The notes: generated by a model not told the origin, from the letters alone. A stretch of 64,000 nucleotides of DNA from WHSW01 sp033856255 (GCA_033856255.1 JAWVFH010000002.1:171157-235156); one strand, 5' to 3'. Counted from the stretch's first letter, positions 26,591-36,161 are shown. Numbers and translations are program-made.

Positions 26591-27124
26591 ATGCCTATGC
26601 CTGCTTCGAAGAAGACCAAGACCTTGTCCCTCGTCGCCGCCACCGCGGCCCTCGCGATCGCCGGATGCGGCGGAGGCAGCGACACGTCGAGCTCGACCAC
26701 CGGCGCAACCGGCGCGACCGGTGCGAGCGGCGGCACGCCCCTTTCGCAGGCCGAGTTCGTCAGCCAGGCGAACGCCGTCTGCGCGGACGGCAACGGCCAG
26801 ATCGAGGCGCTCCAGGCCCCGGCGTCGAACGACCTGCAGTCGCTTGGCTCCTACGCGCAGGACGTGCTCGACATCGCCGACCCGCTGATCCAGCAGCTCC
26901 AGGCCATCGTGCCGCCGGCGGACCTCCAGTCCGACTACGACGCCTACGTGGCCGCGATCCAGGACCAGAACGACCTGGACCAGCAGCTCGCCGAGGCGGC
27001 CAACTCGGGCGACACCGCTCAGGTGAAGTCGATTCTCCAGGAGCTCCAGGCGGTGGACACGGACCCGCAGGCCAAGGCGCTTGGCCTCGACGAGTGCGCG
27101 AAGGACGCCCAGCCGCAGGGCTGA
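26591..27124 (+). CDS. Lipoprotein of unknown function with a Gly-Ala-Thr linker
   Basis: The 177-residue protein has a signal peptide with lipobox AIAGC (Cys28). A linker repeats Gly-Ala-Thr (GATGATGASGG), echoing the collagen-like proteins at 36-45 kb. A helical domain follows with many Gln/Asp (SQANAVCADGNGQ, IQQLQAIVPPADL). A second Cys sits near the end. Many Solirubrobacterales lipoproteins share this FVSQANAVCA start of the domain, but no function is known. It is anchored outside the membrane. Confidence 0.72.
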   Translation: MPMPASKKTKTLSLVAATAALAIAGCGGGSDTSSSTTGATGATGASGGTPLSQAEFVSQANAVCADGNGQIEALQAPASNDLQSLGSYAQDVLDIADPLIQQLQAIVPPADLQSDYDAYVAAIQDQNDLDQQLAEAANSGDTAQVKSILQELQAVDTDPQAKALGLDECAKDAQPQG

Positions 27125-27147
27125 GCGTCCCCTGTTCGAACCGCCCG

Positions 27148-27444
27148 CTAGGGCTTGATCACCGTGTGCAGCTCGGTGAACTGAGGCTCGGGCGGCGGCG
27201 GGGCGTCGGGCGGCGGCTCGCCCATCACCTCGGCGATCGCGCCGGCGAGTCGCTCCTCGTTGAAGCGCCGCCAGTGATCCTCGCTCTCCCAGATGTCGAG
27301 GACCCGGACCATCTCCGGGCCGAGCTCGGCCCCGGTGTGCACGATCAGTCCCTCCGGTAGGTCGCCGTAGATGTCGAGCTTGTCGTTGACGGCGTCGTAC
27401 TGCTCGACGGTCGCCGGGAAGTCGATACTCATCATCACTGCCAT
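27148..27444 (-). CDS. Small ABM-like alpha/beta-barrel protein
   Basis: The 98-residue protein begins MAVMMSIDFPATVEQYDAV and shows strand-helix alternation, with strand IVHTGAEL and helix WRRFNEERLAGAIAEV. A Pro-rich turn precedes the last strand. A strong Shine-Dalgarno (GGAGGAGGA) lies upstream of ATG 27444. It belongs to the dimeric alpha/beta-barrel group in general shape; no catalytic residue can be named. Confidence 0.72.
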   Translation of the reverse strand: MAVMMSIDFPATVEQYDAVNDKLDIYGDLPEGLIVHTGAELGPEMVRVLDIWESEDHWRRFNEERLAGAIAEVMGEPPPDAPPPPEPQFTELHTVIKP

Positions 27445-27520
27445 TTCCGTCCTCCTCCTGGTGGTGTGAACGGCAACCTATCGCCCGCGGTAAAGGTCGG
27501 GTAACTCGTAGATTTCGCGT

Positions 27521-28480
27521 ATGGGCAAGCCGTTCAGCCTCGAGCCGCTGCGCACGGCCGACGCGCCCGACGCGATCACCCGCCGGGGCTTCGTCTGGAT
27601 CGACCTGAAGCTCTCCGACTTCGAGGCCTGCACGCCGGCCCTGGCCGAGAAGCTCGACCTCGACGAGGCGACGATTGGCCGGCTGGGGTCGTTCGAGGCG
27701 AAGCTCACCGACGTGCGGCGCCCGACGCTGCACCCGAACGCGGTCGTCTTCCCGGTCTGGGCCTGGAACCGCGAGATCGAGGACGTCGGCGGCGAGATCT
27801 CTCCCACCTACCAGATCAACGTCCTGATCCACGGCGAGGCGGTGATCACCGTGACCGACGACAGCCGCCATCCGCCGCGGCTCGAGGTCGAGGGGATCGA
27901 CGCCCATTCAGAGGCCCACGCCGTCTACCTGGTGCTGAGCGCGATCTTCGACACCCACTCGGCCGAGCTCGGCCGGATCACCGACCGGATCGGCGACCTG
28001 GAGCGCTACGGGCAGGAGGGCCTGTTCAAGCGCATGGGCGGTCAGCGGACGATCGCGACGCTGCGGGCCGACCTGACCGAGCTGCGCAAGGCCGTCGGGC
28101 CCGAGCGCCGCCTGTTCGACCGGCTCGGCGTCGAGCTCGAGCACGTCGACGGGCTCTCCGACGATCACAGCGCCGGGATCGACCGCCTGCAGGGCCAGCT
28201 GGACCTGCTCGACGACCGCTGCGACGCCGTCTCCGGGGCGCTCACCGACCTGATCGGGCTGCGGATCTCGGCGATCGGGTTCTCGCTCACCGCGCTGGCG
28301 ACGGTGCTGACGCCGCTGGTGGTGATCACGGCCCTGATCGGGATCGACGTCGTCCACAACCAGGTCGACTCGACCGTGGGTGGGATCGCGCTGGTGGCGG
28401 GGATCGTGGTGGCGACGGGCGGGGCGCTGTGGTGGCTGCGAAGCCTCTGGGGGTCGGGGCCGAGCGACGTGCCCGACTAG
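27521..28480 (+). CDS. CorA-like membrane protein lacking the GMN selectivity motif
   Basis: The 319-residue protein has the CorA layout: an N-terminal alpha/beta cytoplasmic domain, a long helical stalk (about 150-245) and two C-terminal membrane helices (about 255-275 and 285-305). In true CorA channels the loop between the helices carries Gly-Met-Asn and binds hydrated Mg. Here that site reads GIDVVHN. The function as a Mg channel is therefore doubtful; ZntB-like or regulatory roles are possible. The paralogue at 58116 keeps GMN. Confidence 0.78.
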   Translation: MGKPFSLEPLRTADAPDAITRRGFVWIDLKLSDFEACTPALAEKLDLDEATIGRLGSFEAKLTDVRRPTLHPNAVVFPVWAWNREIEDVGGEISPTYQINVLIHGEAVITVTDDSRHPPRLEVEGIDAHSEAHAVYLVLSAIFDTHSAELGRITDRIGDLERYGQEGLFKRMGGQRTIATLRADLTELRKAVGPERRLFDRLGVELEHVDGLSDDHSAGIDRLQGQLDLLDDRCDAVSGALTDLIGLRISAIGFSLTALATVLTPLVVITALIGIDVVHNQVDSTVGGIALVAGIVVATGGALWWLRSLWGSGPSDVPD

Positions 28481-28648
28481 ATGGGTGATTCCACGGCCCC
28501 GCGCACGCGGATGACACACGGATCCCGTCGCTGGATCGCGCCGCTCGGGACTCGCCCATGTCCACCGACATGGGCTTCGCCCGATCGCCACGCCCAGCTC
28601 GGGCCCGCGCGTCCCCGCGCACACGCTGCCATGGAATCAACCATCTAG
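28477..28648. repeat. Inverted repeat joining two convergent gene ends, with inner hairpin
   Basis: The 21 nt at 28477-28497 match the reverse complement of 28628-28648 at 19 positions. Each arm contains the stop codon of one convergent gene (CorA-like and MFS). Inside, 28554-28575 forms a perfect 9-bp stem with a 4-nt loop (GCCCATGTC / GACATGGGC). It could end transcription from both sides. No T-run is present. Confidence 0.55.
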
Positions 28649-30621
28649 GCGCGCGTCGGCTCGCGGGCGCTGGTCAGCTCCTCGGCGAGCTTGGTGATCA
28701 GCGGCGCCAGCTCCGGATCGTCGTCGGCCTGCCAGTCGGCGATCAGCGCCTCGAGCTCGACGCGCCAGGCGGCGCGGAGCCTGCGCAGCGCCTCCTCGCC
28801 CGCCGCCGTGACGACGAGGTCGCCGTTGGCGGCGACGAGGCCGGCGTGGCCGAGCTCGGCGATCGCGGCGACCACCTGGCGGTGCTCGATCTTCGCCCGG
28901 GCGGCGAGCGCTCGCGGGTCCTGGGCGGTGCCGTCGTCGACGCGGCCGAGCACCCAGCACTCGAGCGGGCTGAGCGGCAGCTTCGCCTGCTCGGCCATCC
29001 GGGCGATGAAGGCGCGGGTGCGCTCGCGGCCCGCCGCCACGGCGAGCTGGCGCGAGAGCTCGCGGAAGGAATCGGTGTCCTGGGGCGCCGCGAACGCCTC
29101 GGCGACGCCCTCGGTCTCGATCGTGCGCCGCAGCGGGCGCTCCTCGAGCATCCAGGCCAACAGGAAGGCGACCGCGACGACGACCGCGGCGATCAGGAAC
29201 ACGGTCTGCAGCGAGTCGGTGAAGGCGTTGACGTAGCCGTCGTGGATCGACGGCGGCAGCTGGGAGAGCCGGCTCGGGTCGGCCCGGCCGGCCTCTAGAG
29301 CCGACGTCTCGGGGGTCGACGGGAGGCTGGCGGCGAGCTCGGTGGCGAGCCGGTTGGCGAAGATCGCCCCCAGGATCGAGGTCCCGAGCGAGCCGCCGAT
29401 CGATCGGAACAGGGTCGCCGATGAGGTGGCGACGCCGAGCTGGGCGTAGGGGACCGAGTTCTGGACCGCGAGCACGAGCACCTGCATCGTCAGCCCCAGC
29501 CCGACCCCGAGGACGAGCATGTAGAACGCCGCCTCGACGGTGCCGGTGTCGGAGTTCAGGTGGGAGAGCAGGAACAGGCCGAGCGCGGCGACCGCGGTGC
29601 CCACGATCGGGAACACCTTGTAGCGCCCGGTCCGGGTGATGATCTGGCCGGAGGAGATCGACGCGGTCAGCAGGCCGATCATCAGCGGCAGCAGCTGCAG
29701 CCCCGCCGCGGTCGGGCTGAGGCCGCGGACGACCTGCTGGAACAGCGGCAGGTAGGTGAGCGCGCCGTAGAGCGCGAAGCCGATCACGAGCGCGATCGAG
29801 CTGGTGATCCTGAACACCGGATTGGAGAACAGCTGCGGCGGCAGCACCGGCTCGGCGGCGCGGCGCTCGGCGGCGATGAAGCCGGCCAGCGAGGCGACGC
29901 CGAGCGCGCCGAGGCCGACGATGAACGGCGAGCCCCACTCATACGACGTGCCGCCGAGGCTGGTCATCAACACAAGCGAGGCGAGGCCGACCCCGAGCAG
30001 CGCGGTGCCGAGGTAGTCGATCGCGTGCTCGACGCGCTCGCGCGCCGAGGGCAGGGTGATCGCCAGCACGACCAGCGCCGCGATCCCGAGCGGCAGGTTG
30101 ACGTAGAAGATCCAGCGCCAGCTCGTGTGGGTGGTGAAGAAGCCGCCGATCAGCGGCCCGGCGACGCTGGCGACGCCGAACACGGCCCCGAACAGGCCCA
30201 TGTACCGGCCCCGCTCGCGCGGCGAGACGACGTCGCCGATCGCGGCCTGGGCGCTGACCATCAGCCCGCCGCCGCCGAGCCCCTGGATCGAGCGGAAGAC
30301 GATCAGCTCGGTCATCCCCTGGGCCAGGCCGCAAAGCATCGAGCCGGCGAGGAACAACAGCAGTGCTCCCTGGAGCACCCGCTTGCGCCCGTAGAGGTCG
30401 CCGAGCTTCCCGTACAGGGGGGTGACGATCGTGATCGCCAGCAGATAGGAGGTCACCACCCAGGAGAGGTGGCCGAGCCCGCCCAGCTCGCCGACGATCG
30501 TCGGCAACGCGGTGGAGACGATCGTCTGGTCGAGCGCCGCCAGGAACATCACCAGCATCAGCGAGGCGATCACCGCGCGCACGCGGCCACGGCTCAGCTG
30601 CGGAACGGATGCCGCTGCCAT
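28645..30621 (-). CDS. DHA2-type MFS exporter with C-terminal MarR-like winged-helix domain
   Basis: Residues 1-510 are a 14-helix drug:H+ antiporter of the EmrB/QacA type. DQTIVSTALPTI in helix 1, GKLGDLYGRKRVL in loop 2-3 and GVASVAGPLIGGFF are diagnostic. The chain then continues about 140 residues past the last helix. This tail reads like a MarR winged helix: LSPLECWVLGRV, LAARAKIEHRQVVAAIAEL, then GLVAANGDLVVTAAGEEAL. Such exporters normally stop near 500 residues. The tail may sense the drug or bind DNA at the membrane, which is inference. It begins 7 nt after the metzincin stop and is probably co-transcribed. Confidence 0.88.
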   Translation of the reverse strand: MAAASVPQLSRGRVRAVIASLMLVMFLAALDQTIVSTALPTIVGELGGLGHLSWVVTSYLLAITIVTPLYGKLGDLYGRKRVLQGALLLFLAGSMLCGLAQGMTELIVFRSIQGLGGGGLMVSAQAAIGDVVSPRERGRYMGLFGAVFGVASVAGPLIGGFFTTHTSWRWIFYVNLPLGIAALVVLAITLPSARERVEHAIDYLGTALLGVGLASLVLMTSLGGTSYEWGSPFIVGLGALGVASLAGFIAAERRAAEPVLPPQLFSNPVFRITSSIALVIGFALYGALTYLPLFQQVVRGLSPTAAGLQLLPLMIGLLTASISSGQIITRTGRYKVFPIVGTAVAALGLFLLSHLNSDTGTVEAAFYMLVLGVGLGLTMQVLVLAVQNSVPYAQLGVATSSATLFRSIGGSLGTSILGAIFANRLATELAASLPSTPETSALEAGRADPSRLSQLPPSIHDGYVNAFTDSLQTVFLIAAVVVAVAFLLAWMLEERPLRRTIETEGVAEAFAAPQDTDSFRELSRQLAVAAGRERTRAFIARMAEQAKLPLSPLECWVLGRVDDGTAQDPRALAARAKIEHRQVVAAIAELGHAGLVAANGDLVVTAAGEEALRRLRAAWRVELEALIADWQADDDPELAPLITKLAEELTSAREPTRA

Positions 30622-30631
30622 CACGACGGAC

Positions 30632-33628
30632 CTAGGGGATCAGCTGTGCGTTCACCGTCGGCGGGATGGCGGCGACGTCGACGTGCACGGTCGAGGTCGA
30701 GGTCAGCCCGAGGCTGTTGGTGACGCTCGCGGTGAGCTGATGCGTGCCCGGCTGAAGCTTTGTGGTCAGCATCGCGCCGCGTCCGAGCTCGCCCTGGCGG
30801 TCCGAGCTCCAGACGACGGCGTCGCCGAGCCGCACGTCCTGGTCGTCCGCCACCGAGGCGATCAGCTGGACGCTCTGGCCATCGGTCAGCTGGGCGCCGT
30901 CGAGCGGCGTCGCGATCGAGATCCGCGGTGGCTTGGCGGCGACGACGACCGGCTTCGACTTCGCGATCCCGGTCAGCACGCCGTCGGTGACGACGACCCG
31001 GAAGCGGGCCGCGTCGCCGCCCGGCAGCGTGGCGGGGTCGACCTGGTAGGCGCGCTTGCGCAGGCCGGCGGCGATCGTCACGTAGTGCTTGGCGTCGGCT
31101 GCGTACTGGAGCGTTGAGAGCAGCTTGCCGCCGTCGGCGTCGTGGGCGCTCCAGCGCAGCTTCAGCGGCGCGTCGAGCGTCGTGTCCTTGGGCGAGCGCA
31201 GCTTCACCTTCGGCGCGTGGGCGGAGACCGGCTTCGAGATCAGTCGCCGGCCGCCGCGGACGACCTCGATTCGCTCGGTGCGCTTCGAGAACGGGACGAC
31301 CTCGTCGATCGTGGCGAGCCGCTCGCCGTTGGGCAGGTCGGAGATCTCCTTGGGCTCGAACGGATAGGACTTCAGCCGCCTGCCGCCGGCGCCGCGGAGG
31401 ACGATCGCGTAGGGGCTCTTCTTCGGCTGCTCGGTCAGCGTCAGCCCGGTGAGCGCCGACATCGGGTCGAGCGCGACGTGGTCGTTGGCGAGGTTGAGCT
31501 GTCCGTGGATCGCCAGCCGGGGCCCGGAGCGCTTGCCGGCCCGGCCGCGCTTCGAGAGCGTCGCGTTGTCGGGGCAGTTCGGCTTGTCGTTGCCGCAGAG
31601 GTTGCGCAGGATCCCGTTGTAGGTGTAGGACGACAGCCACTGGTTGTCGCAGTAGGTCATCACGTCGTGCGAGCTCTTCCAGTCGTAGAGCGCCATCCCC
31701 ACCGGGTTGGTGAGGCTCAGGTCGCCGACGTCGAACCCCTGGTTGTCGAACGTCGAGTTGCCGATCAGGCCGCCCGCGAAGGGGAAGTGGTCGTCGTCGT
31801 CGGAGTCGTCGCAGCCGCCGTTGGGGTGGAGGCGGCCGAGCAGGTGGCCGATCTCGTGGCCGCCGTACCAGTCGGTGTAGGAGCCGTCGAAGTCCCAGCC
31901 GAAGTTGCCGCCGCCGGCGGGTCCGGACCCGGTCCGCCCGCCGATGTTCGAGCAGCCGCGCATGAACAGCCCGCCGGTGTCGGCGACGACGCCGTAGAAG
32001 CGCGTCTGAGAAGGCAGGCTCGGCATCGTGGCGGCGAAGTCGTCGAGCCGCGAGTTGACGGCGTCGCATAGGAACCCGTCGCGGTGCTCGTCGACGGGCG
32101 TGTCCTCGTCATCCTCGTAGCCGGGTTGGTCGAAGCTGACCGGCAGCGCCGACTGGGTCACCTGGACCTCGGCGGTCGGGTAGGCGCGGCGCAGCCAGGA
32201 GGCGAGGAAGGCGAAGTCCTTCGGGCGCGGGTTGACCGGGCCGTTGCCGGTCGCCGGGGTAAACGGGATGCCGACCAGGAAGATCCGCAGCGGCGGCACG
32301 CGGTGGAAGCTGACGGTGGCTGAGATGCCGCCCCAGTTGTCGCAGTTCTTGCAGTTCAGGCTCGACTGCGCGCCCTCGATCCGCAGCTGCTCGAGCTGCA
32401 GGTGCAGGCGCCCCTCGGTCACCCACTCGGGCGGCAGCTCGAAGTTGAGCGTGCCGTTCAGCGTCGCGCGCGCGCCGTCGAGCGTCTGATTGGCGCCGAC
32501 CGAGACCGTGTTCAGCGAGTCGATCGTCAGCGGCCCGCCGGGGCGGGTGCCGTCGGGCCGGGTCGCGGTCAACCGCCCGCTCACCCCGGTGATCGGCCCC
32601 GTGACGCCCTCGGCGCCGAGCTCGACCCGGGCGATCGTCCGCTTCGTCCCGTTCGGGCCGCCGGCGATCAGCGGCACCGGGTTGAACGGGGACTGGACCG
32701 TTTGCACGACCTCGATCGGGGCCAGCTGGGTGAAGCTCGCCGTCGGCGGCAACGGCGAGTAGGTGACGATCGGGTTGGTGCTGATCCCCGTGCCGGCGCA
32801 GTTGGTGGCGGTCACGTGGACCTTCTGGTTGCCGAGCTGCAGCAGCCCGTTGTAGTTGATCGCGTAGTTGCCGCCGGCGGCGCCGATCGGGCTCGGGAAG
32901 CCGATCCCCGTCCGGGTCGTCGATCCTTCGGAGACGACTGTCGCCGCGGTGATCGGCGCGCCGTGCGGATTGACGTTCCCCCGCAGCAGGATCGAGTTGT
33001 TCTGCACGAAGGTCTGGTCGGGCGGGCTGGTCAGGGTGACGGTCGGGGGCCCGGAGGCCCCGCACGGAGGCGGCGGCCCGGCGGCCGAGAACTCGACGTC
33101 GTCGACGGCGAGGCCGCTGGCGTTACCGTCCGCGGTTCGCCCGAACCTGAGCGAGAAGATCTGCGGCGATCCGACCGTGACCGAGAGGTGGGTCGCGATC
33201 GGGCTTGGGCCCGCCGGCACCGTCGCGTTGGCCGTGCCGATTGGGTTGCCGCCGGAGTCGAACGCGGTCAGGCGCACGTCCTGGGGGTCCGGCGCCGCGT
33301 AGTTGACGCCGACCCAGAGGCCGACCTGGGTCTGGCCGGTGGTGAAGTCGACCTGGACCGGGGCGGAGCAGAACTCGGCCGCGAAGCACACCTCGATGCC
33401 CTTGGTCCCCGAGTGCGCGAAGCCGGCCGGATACTGCTCGGCCTGGGGGCCGTTAAAGGTGACGCCCTGCGGGTTGTACTGGTTGTTGACGATCTCACCC
33501 GAAGTGCGTGCCTCGAAATCGATCGTGGCCGCCGAGCTGCCCGCCGGAATCAGGGCGAGCGCCAGCAGCGCGCCGCCGAGGGCCGACCACACAGCCCGTC
33601 CTCGCCTATCCACCCTGCTCAATTCCAC
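30632..33628 (-). CDS. Giant exported metzincin metalloprotease with Ig-like domains
   Basis: The 998-residue protein has an N-terminal signal (ALLALALIPAGSSA) and beta-sandwich domains (about 35-310, including VDDVEF and TLTSPPDQTF repeats). A central catalytic domain holds the zinc signature GGHEIGHLLGRLH (591-601), the full HExxHxxGxxH form. A Met-turn (DVMTYCDN) lies some 60 residues later. Further Ig-like repeats follow to the C-terminus (PRISIATPLDGAQL). The pattern is that of metzincins such as M12/M43-type proteases. Asp-rich stretches (DDEDTPVDE, CDDSDDDD) may bind calcium. It is secreted, perhaps acting on matrix proteins. Confidence 0.83.
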   Translation of the reverse strand: MELSRVDRRGRAVWSALGGALLALALIPAGSSAATIDFEARTSGEIVNNQYNPQGVTFNGPQAEQYPAGFAHSGTKGIEVCFAAEFCSAPVQVDFTTGQTQVGLWVGVNYAAPDPQDVRLTAFDSGGNPIGTANATVPAGPSPIATHLSVTVGSPQIFSLRFGRTADGNASGLAVDDVEFSAAGPPPPCGASGPPTVTLTSPPDQTFVQNNSILLRGNVNPHGAPITAATVVSEGSTTRTGIGFPSPIGAAGGNYAINYNGLLQLGNQKVHVTATNCAGTGISTNPIVTYSPLPPTASFTQLAPIEVVQTVQSPFNPVPLIAGGPNGTKRTIARVELGAEGVTGPITGVSGRLTATRPDGTRPGGPLTIDSLNTVSVGANQTLDGARATLNGTLNFELPPEWVTEGRLHLQLEQLRIEGAQSSLNCKNCDNWGGISATVSFHRVPPLRIFLVGIPFTPATGNGPVNPRPKDFAFLASWLRRAYPTAEVQVTQSALPVSFDQPGYEDDEDTPVDEHRDGFLCDAVNSRLDDFAATMPSLPSQTRFYGVVADTGGLFMRGCSNIGGRTGSGPAGGGNFGWDFDGSYTDWYGGHEIGHLLGRLHPNGGCDDSDDDDHFPFAGGLIGNSTFDNQGFDVGDLSLTNPVGMALYDWKSSHDVMTYCDNQWLSSYTYNGILRNLCGNDKPNCPDNATLSKRGRAGKRSGPRLAIHGQLNLANDHVALDPMSALTGLTLTEQPKKSPYAIVLRGAGGRRLKSYPFEPKEISDLPNGERLATIDEVVPFSKRTERIEVVRGGRRLISKPVSAHAPKVKLRSPKDTTLDAPLKLRWSAHDADGGKLLSTLQYAADAKHYVTIAAGLRKRAYQVDPATLPGGDAARFRVVVTDGVLTGIAKSKPVVVAAKPPRISIATPLDGAQLTDGQSVQLIASVADDQDVRLGDAVVWSSDRQGELGRGAMLTTKLQPGTHQLTASVTNSLGLTSTSTVHVDVAAIPPTVNAQLIP

Positions 33629-33672
33629 CCCGGCGCCAGCCTATCGAACCGCCCCCACTAAATTCATTCGCC

Positions 33673-34464
33673 GTGATCGTCGACGAGACCAAGCCGAAGG
33701 CGCTTGACATCAACGCCCTGGAGAAGACCTACCCGACCGGGGTCGAGGCGCTGAAGGCCGTCGACCTGGAGATCGAGGACGGCGAGTTCTTCGGCCTCCT
33801 GGGACCGAACGGAGCCGGCAAGTCGACGTTGATCCACTGCACGACCGGGCTCGCGCAGCCGACCGCGGGCGAGATCAAGATCTTCGGGCACGACGCGATC
33901 GCCGACTACGCCGACGCCCGCCAGGCGGTCGGCCTGGCGCCGCAGGAGCTCAACCTCGACTGGTTCCTGACCGTCGAGGAGACGCTCGACTACCACGCCG
34001 GCTACTTCGGGATGCCGAAGAAGGAGCGCCGCGAGCGCGCCGCCGAGCTGATCGAGGTCTTCTCGCTCTACGCGAAGCGCAAGGAGCGCACCCGGACGCT
34101 GTCGGGCGGGATGAAGCGGCGGCTGATCCTCGCCCGGGCGCTGATGCACCGCCCGCGCCTTTTGATCCTCGACGAGCCGACCGCCGGGGTCGACATCGAG
34201 TTGCGGCTGGAGCTGTGGCAATACGTGCAGCGGATCAACGAGGAGGGGACGACGATCCTGCTCACCACCCATTACCTCGAGGAGGCCGAGCAGCTCTGCG
34301 ACAAGATCGCCTTCATCAACGAGGGCGAGATCGCCGCCTGCGGCTCGGTCGGCGAGCTCTCGGCGCGTTACGGGGTCGCCAGCCTCGAGGACGCCTACCT
34401 GGAGCTGGTCGGGCGCAAGGAGCTCTCGCGCTCGCACCTGGCGGCGGCCGAGGAGCTCGTATGA
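33673..34464 (+). CDS. ABC-2 exporter ATP-binding protein
   Basis: The 263-residue ATPase has Walker A GPNGAGKST, Q-loop LAPQELNL, signature LSGGMKRR, Walker B LLILDEPTAGVD and the switch His in TTHYLEEAE. It resembles DrrA/NodI-type exporters of drugs or polysaccharides. The real start is GTG 33673 (VIVDETKPK); the longer frame back to 33508 runs into non-coding DNA. It overlaps the permease gene by 4 nt (ATGA). Confidence 0.93.
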   Translation: MIVDETKPKALDINALEKTYPTGVEALKAVDLEIEDGEFFGLLGPNGAGKSTLIHCTTGLAQPTAGEIKIFGHDAIADYADARQAVGLAPQELNLDWFLTVEETLDYHAGYFGMPKKERRERAAELIEVFSLYAKRKERTRTLSGGMKRRLILARALMHRPRLLILDEPTAGVDIELRLELWQYVQRINEEGTTILLTTHYLEEAEQLCDKIAFINEGEIAACGSVGELSARYGVASLEDAYLELVGRKELSRSHLAAAEELV

Positions 34465-35228
34465 GCACCACCCAGATCCGCTTCTTCACGCTCTGGCGGC
34501 GCGAGCTGAACCGGTTCATGAAGATCAAGAAGCAGACGATCGGCGCGCCGCTGCTCGAGACCTTCCTCTACATCTCGGTCTTCGGCGCCGCGCTGGGGAC
34601 GCGGATCAACACCCTGCACGGGTTCAAGTACGTCGTCTTCGTGATCCCCGGCCTGATCATGATGGCCTGGGCGATGAACTCGTTCTCCAACAACGCCTCG
34701 TCGATCCTGCAGCAGAAGTTCCAGGGGGCGATCCAGGACCAGCTCTCATCGCCGGCCTCGCCGTTCGAGCTGCTGACCGCGTTCAGCCTCGGCGGGTTCA
34801 CCCGCGGCGCCACGGTCTCGATCCTCACCTTCATCGCGGCGTCGCTGCTCGTCGACCTCCCGGTCGAGCACATCCTGATCCTGCTGCCGTCGCTGTTCCT
34901 CGTCGGCTTCTTCTTCTCCCAGCTCGGGGTCCTGATCGGCGTCAACGCCGAGCAGTTCGACGACGTCGCGATCGCCCAGACCTTCGTGCTGACGCCGCTG
35001 ATCTTCCTCGGCGGGGTCTTCTACTCGGCCTCGCTGCTGCCCGAGCCGTGGCAGACGCTGACCCACTTCAACCCCGTCTACTACATGATCAACCTGGTCC
35101 GCTACGGCTTCCTCGGCTACACGGAGGCCAGCATCGCGTTCTCGATGCTGGCGCTCGCCGCCGCCACCGCGGCGCTGTTCGCCATCAACCTGCGGCTGTT
35201 CACGCGCGGGTACAAGCTGCGCGCATAA
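34461..35228 (+). CDS. ABC-2 exporter permease
   Basis: The 255-residue permease has six membrane helices of the ABC-2 fold, starting MSTTQIRFFTLWRRELNRF. FLGGVFYSASLLPEPWQTLTHFNP is the conserved ABC-2 region before the last helices. Translation is coupled to the ATPase at ATG 34461, with GAGGAG upstream. The pair probably exports a lipid, sugar or drug. The lipoprotein at 35238 follows 9 nt later and may be part of the operon. Confidence 0.92.
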   Translation: MSTTQIRFFTLWRRELNRFMKIKKQTIGAPLLETFLYISVFGAALGTRINTLHGFKYVVFVIPGLIMMAWAMNSFSNNASSILQQKFQGAIQDQLSSPASPFELLTAFSLGGFTRGATVSILTFIAASLLVDLPVEHILILLPSLFLVGFFFSQLGVLIGVNAEQFDDVAIAQTFVLTPLIFLGGVFYSASLLPEPWQTLTHFNPVYYMINLVRYGFLGYTEASIAFSMLALAAATAALFAINLRLFTRGYKLRA

Positions 35229-35237
35229 CCTAGGCCG

Positions 35238-36149
35238 ATGACCCTTCGCGCACGGAGACCGCTGTTCGCGATCGCCCTCGCCGGCCTGCTGGCCGGTTGC
35301 GGCTCGAGCTCGGACTCGGGCGGCACGTCCCCGGGTCCGCCGGAGCCGTCGCGGATCGTCAACGCCCGCGTGTATCAGGGCGGTAAGTGGACGGCTCCGG
35401 GCGAGACGCCCGAGACCGTCGGCGCCACGCTCGCGAAGCTGAAGCCCACCTACGTCGGCAGCCTGCTGCGCTTCCAGCTCGGCGAGGCGGTGACCGCGAA
35501 GGAGATCTCGGACTGGAAGACGATCGTGGCCGCGGTCCGGGCCGCCAGCCCGGATGCCAAGTTCTCGGTCGAGCTGAACGCGCTCGAGTACACGAGCGCC
35601 GATCAGCTGACCGCGATGATGGACAAGGTCCGCTCGGCCGTCGACAACGACGGCTGGCTGTTCGACTTCTACACCCCGGCGGCGAAGCTGCGTCCGGAGG
35701 TGATGGACGCCGCCATCACCAATGCGCACGAGAACGGGGAGTTCCTTGGCGGCAATGCGTTCGGGCTCGCAAAGCACCCCGTGATCCCGGCCGGCACGGA
35801 CTACATCGCCGTCCAGGACACCGACTTCCACATCGACCTCGACGACGTGCGCGACCTGGCCAAGCGCACCACCGTCTTCTTCCACATGGGGAACAACCCC
35901 GCGCTGCCGAAGAGCGACGGCTGCGAGTTCATCACCGGCTTCGACAACGCGAAGCGCACCGCATACCTGCGCGAGCGCGCCGGCCAGCAGGCCCAGTTCC
36001 ATTTCCACCTCGGCTACCCCGCCTTCTTCCCCGAGTGCGCGATCAAGAACGGCGTCCAGCTGCACCGCGTCTTCGTCTACAACGCCGTCAAGGACCCGCC
36101 GATGATTGACACGATCGGCTCGCTGCTGGACCGCTTCGACGGTTCCTGA
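35238..36149 (+). CDS. Lipoprotein of an undescribed family (paralogue of 55712-56629)
   Basis: The 303-residue protein has a lipobox signal (GLLAGC, Cys22) and a 275-residue domain. Blocks shared with the protein at 55712 are VYQGG, LKPTYV, ISDWKTIVAAVRAASP, LNALEY, DGWLFDFYTPAA, GGNAFGLA, IPAGTDYIAVQ, DFHIDL, SDGCEF and YPAFFPEC. The strand-helix alternation resembles a TIM barrel, but I recognise no enzyme family. Its 3' 60 nt recurs as a remnant at 37522-37587. The gene sits 9 nt after the ABC permease and is probably co-transcribed. Confidence 0.75.
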   Translation: MTLRARRPLFAIALAGLLAGCGSSSDSGGTSPGPPEPSRIVNARVYQGGKWTAPGETPETVGATLAKLKPTYVGSLLRFQLGEAVTAKEISDWKTIVAAVRAASPDAKFSVELNALEYTSADQLTAMMDKVRSAVDNDGWLFDFYTPAAKLRPEVMDAAITNAHENGEFLGGNAFGLAKHPVIPAGTDYIAVQDTDFHIDLDDVRDLAKRTTVFFHMGNNPALPKSDGCEFITGFDNAKRTAYLRERAGQQAQFHFHLGYPAFFPECAIKNGVQLHRVFVYNAVKDPPMIDTIGSLLDRFDGS

Positions 36150-36161
36150 GCCGCCGCGCGC

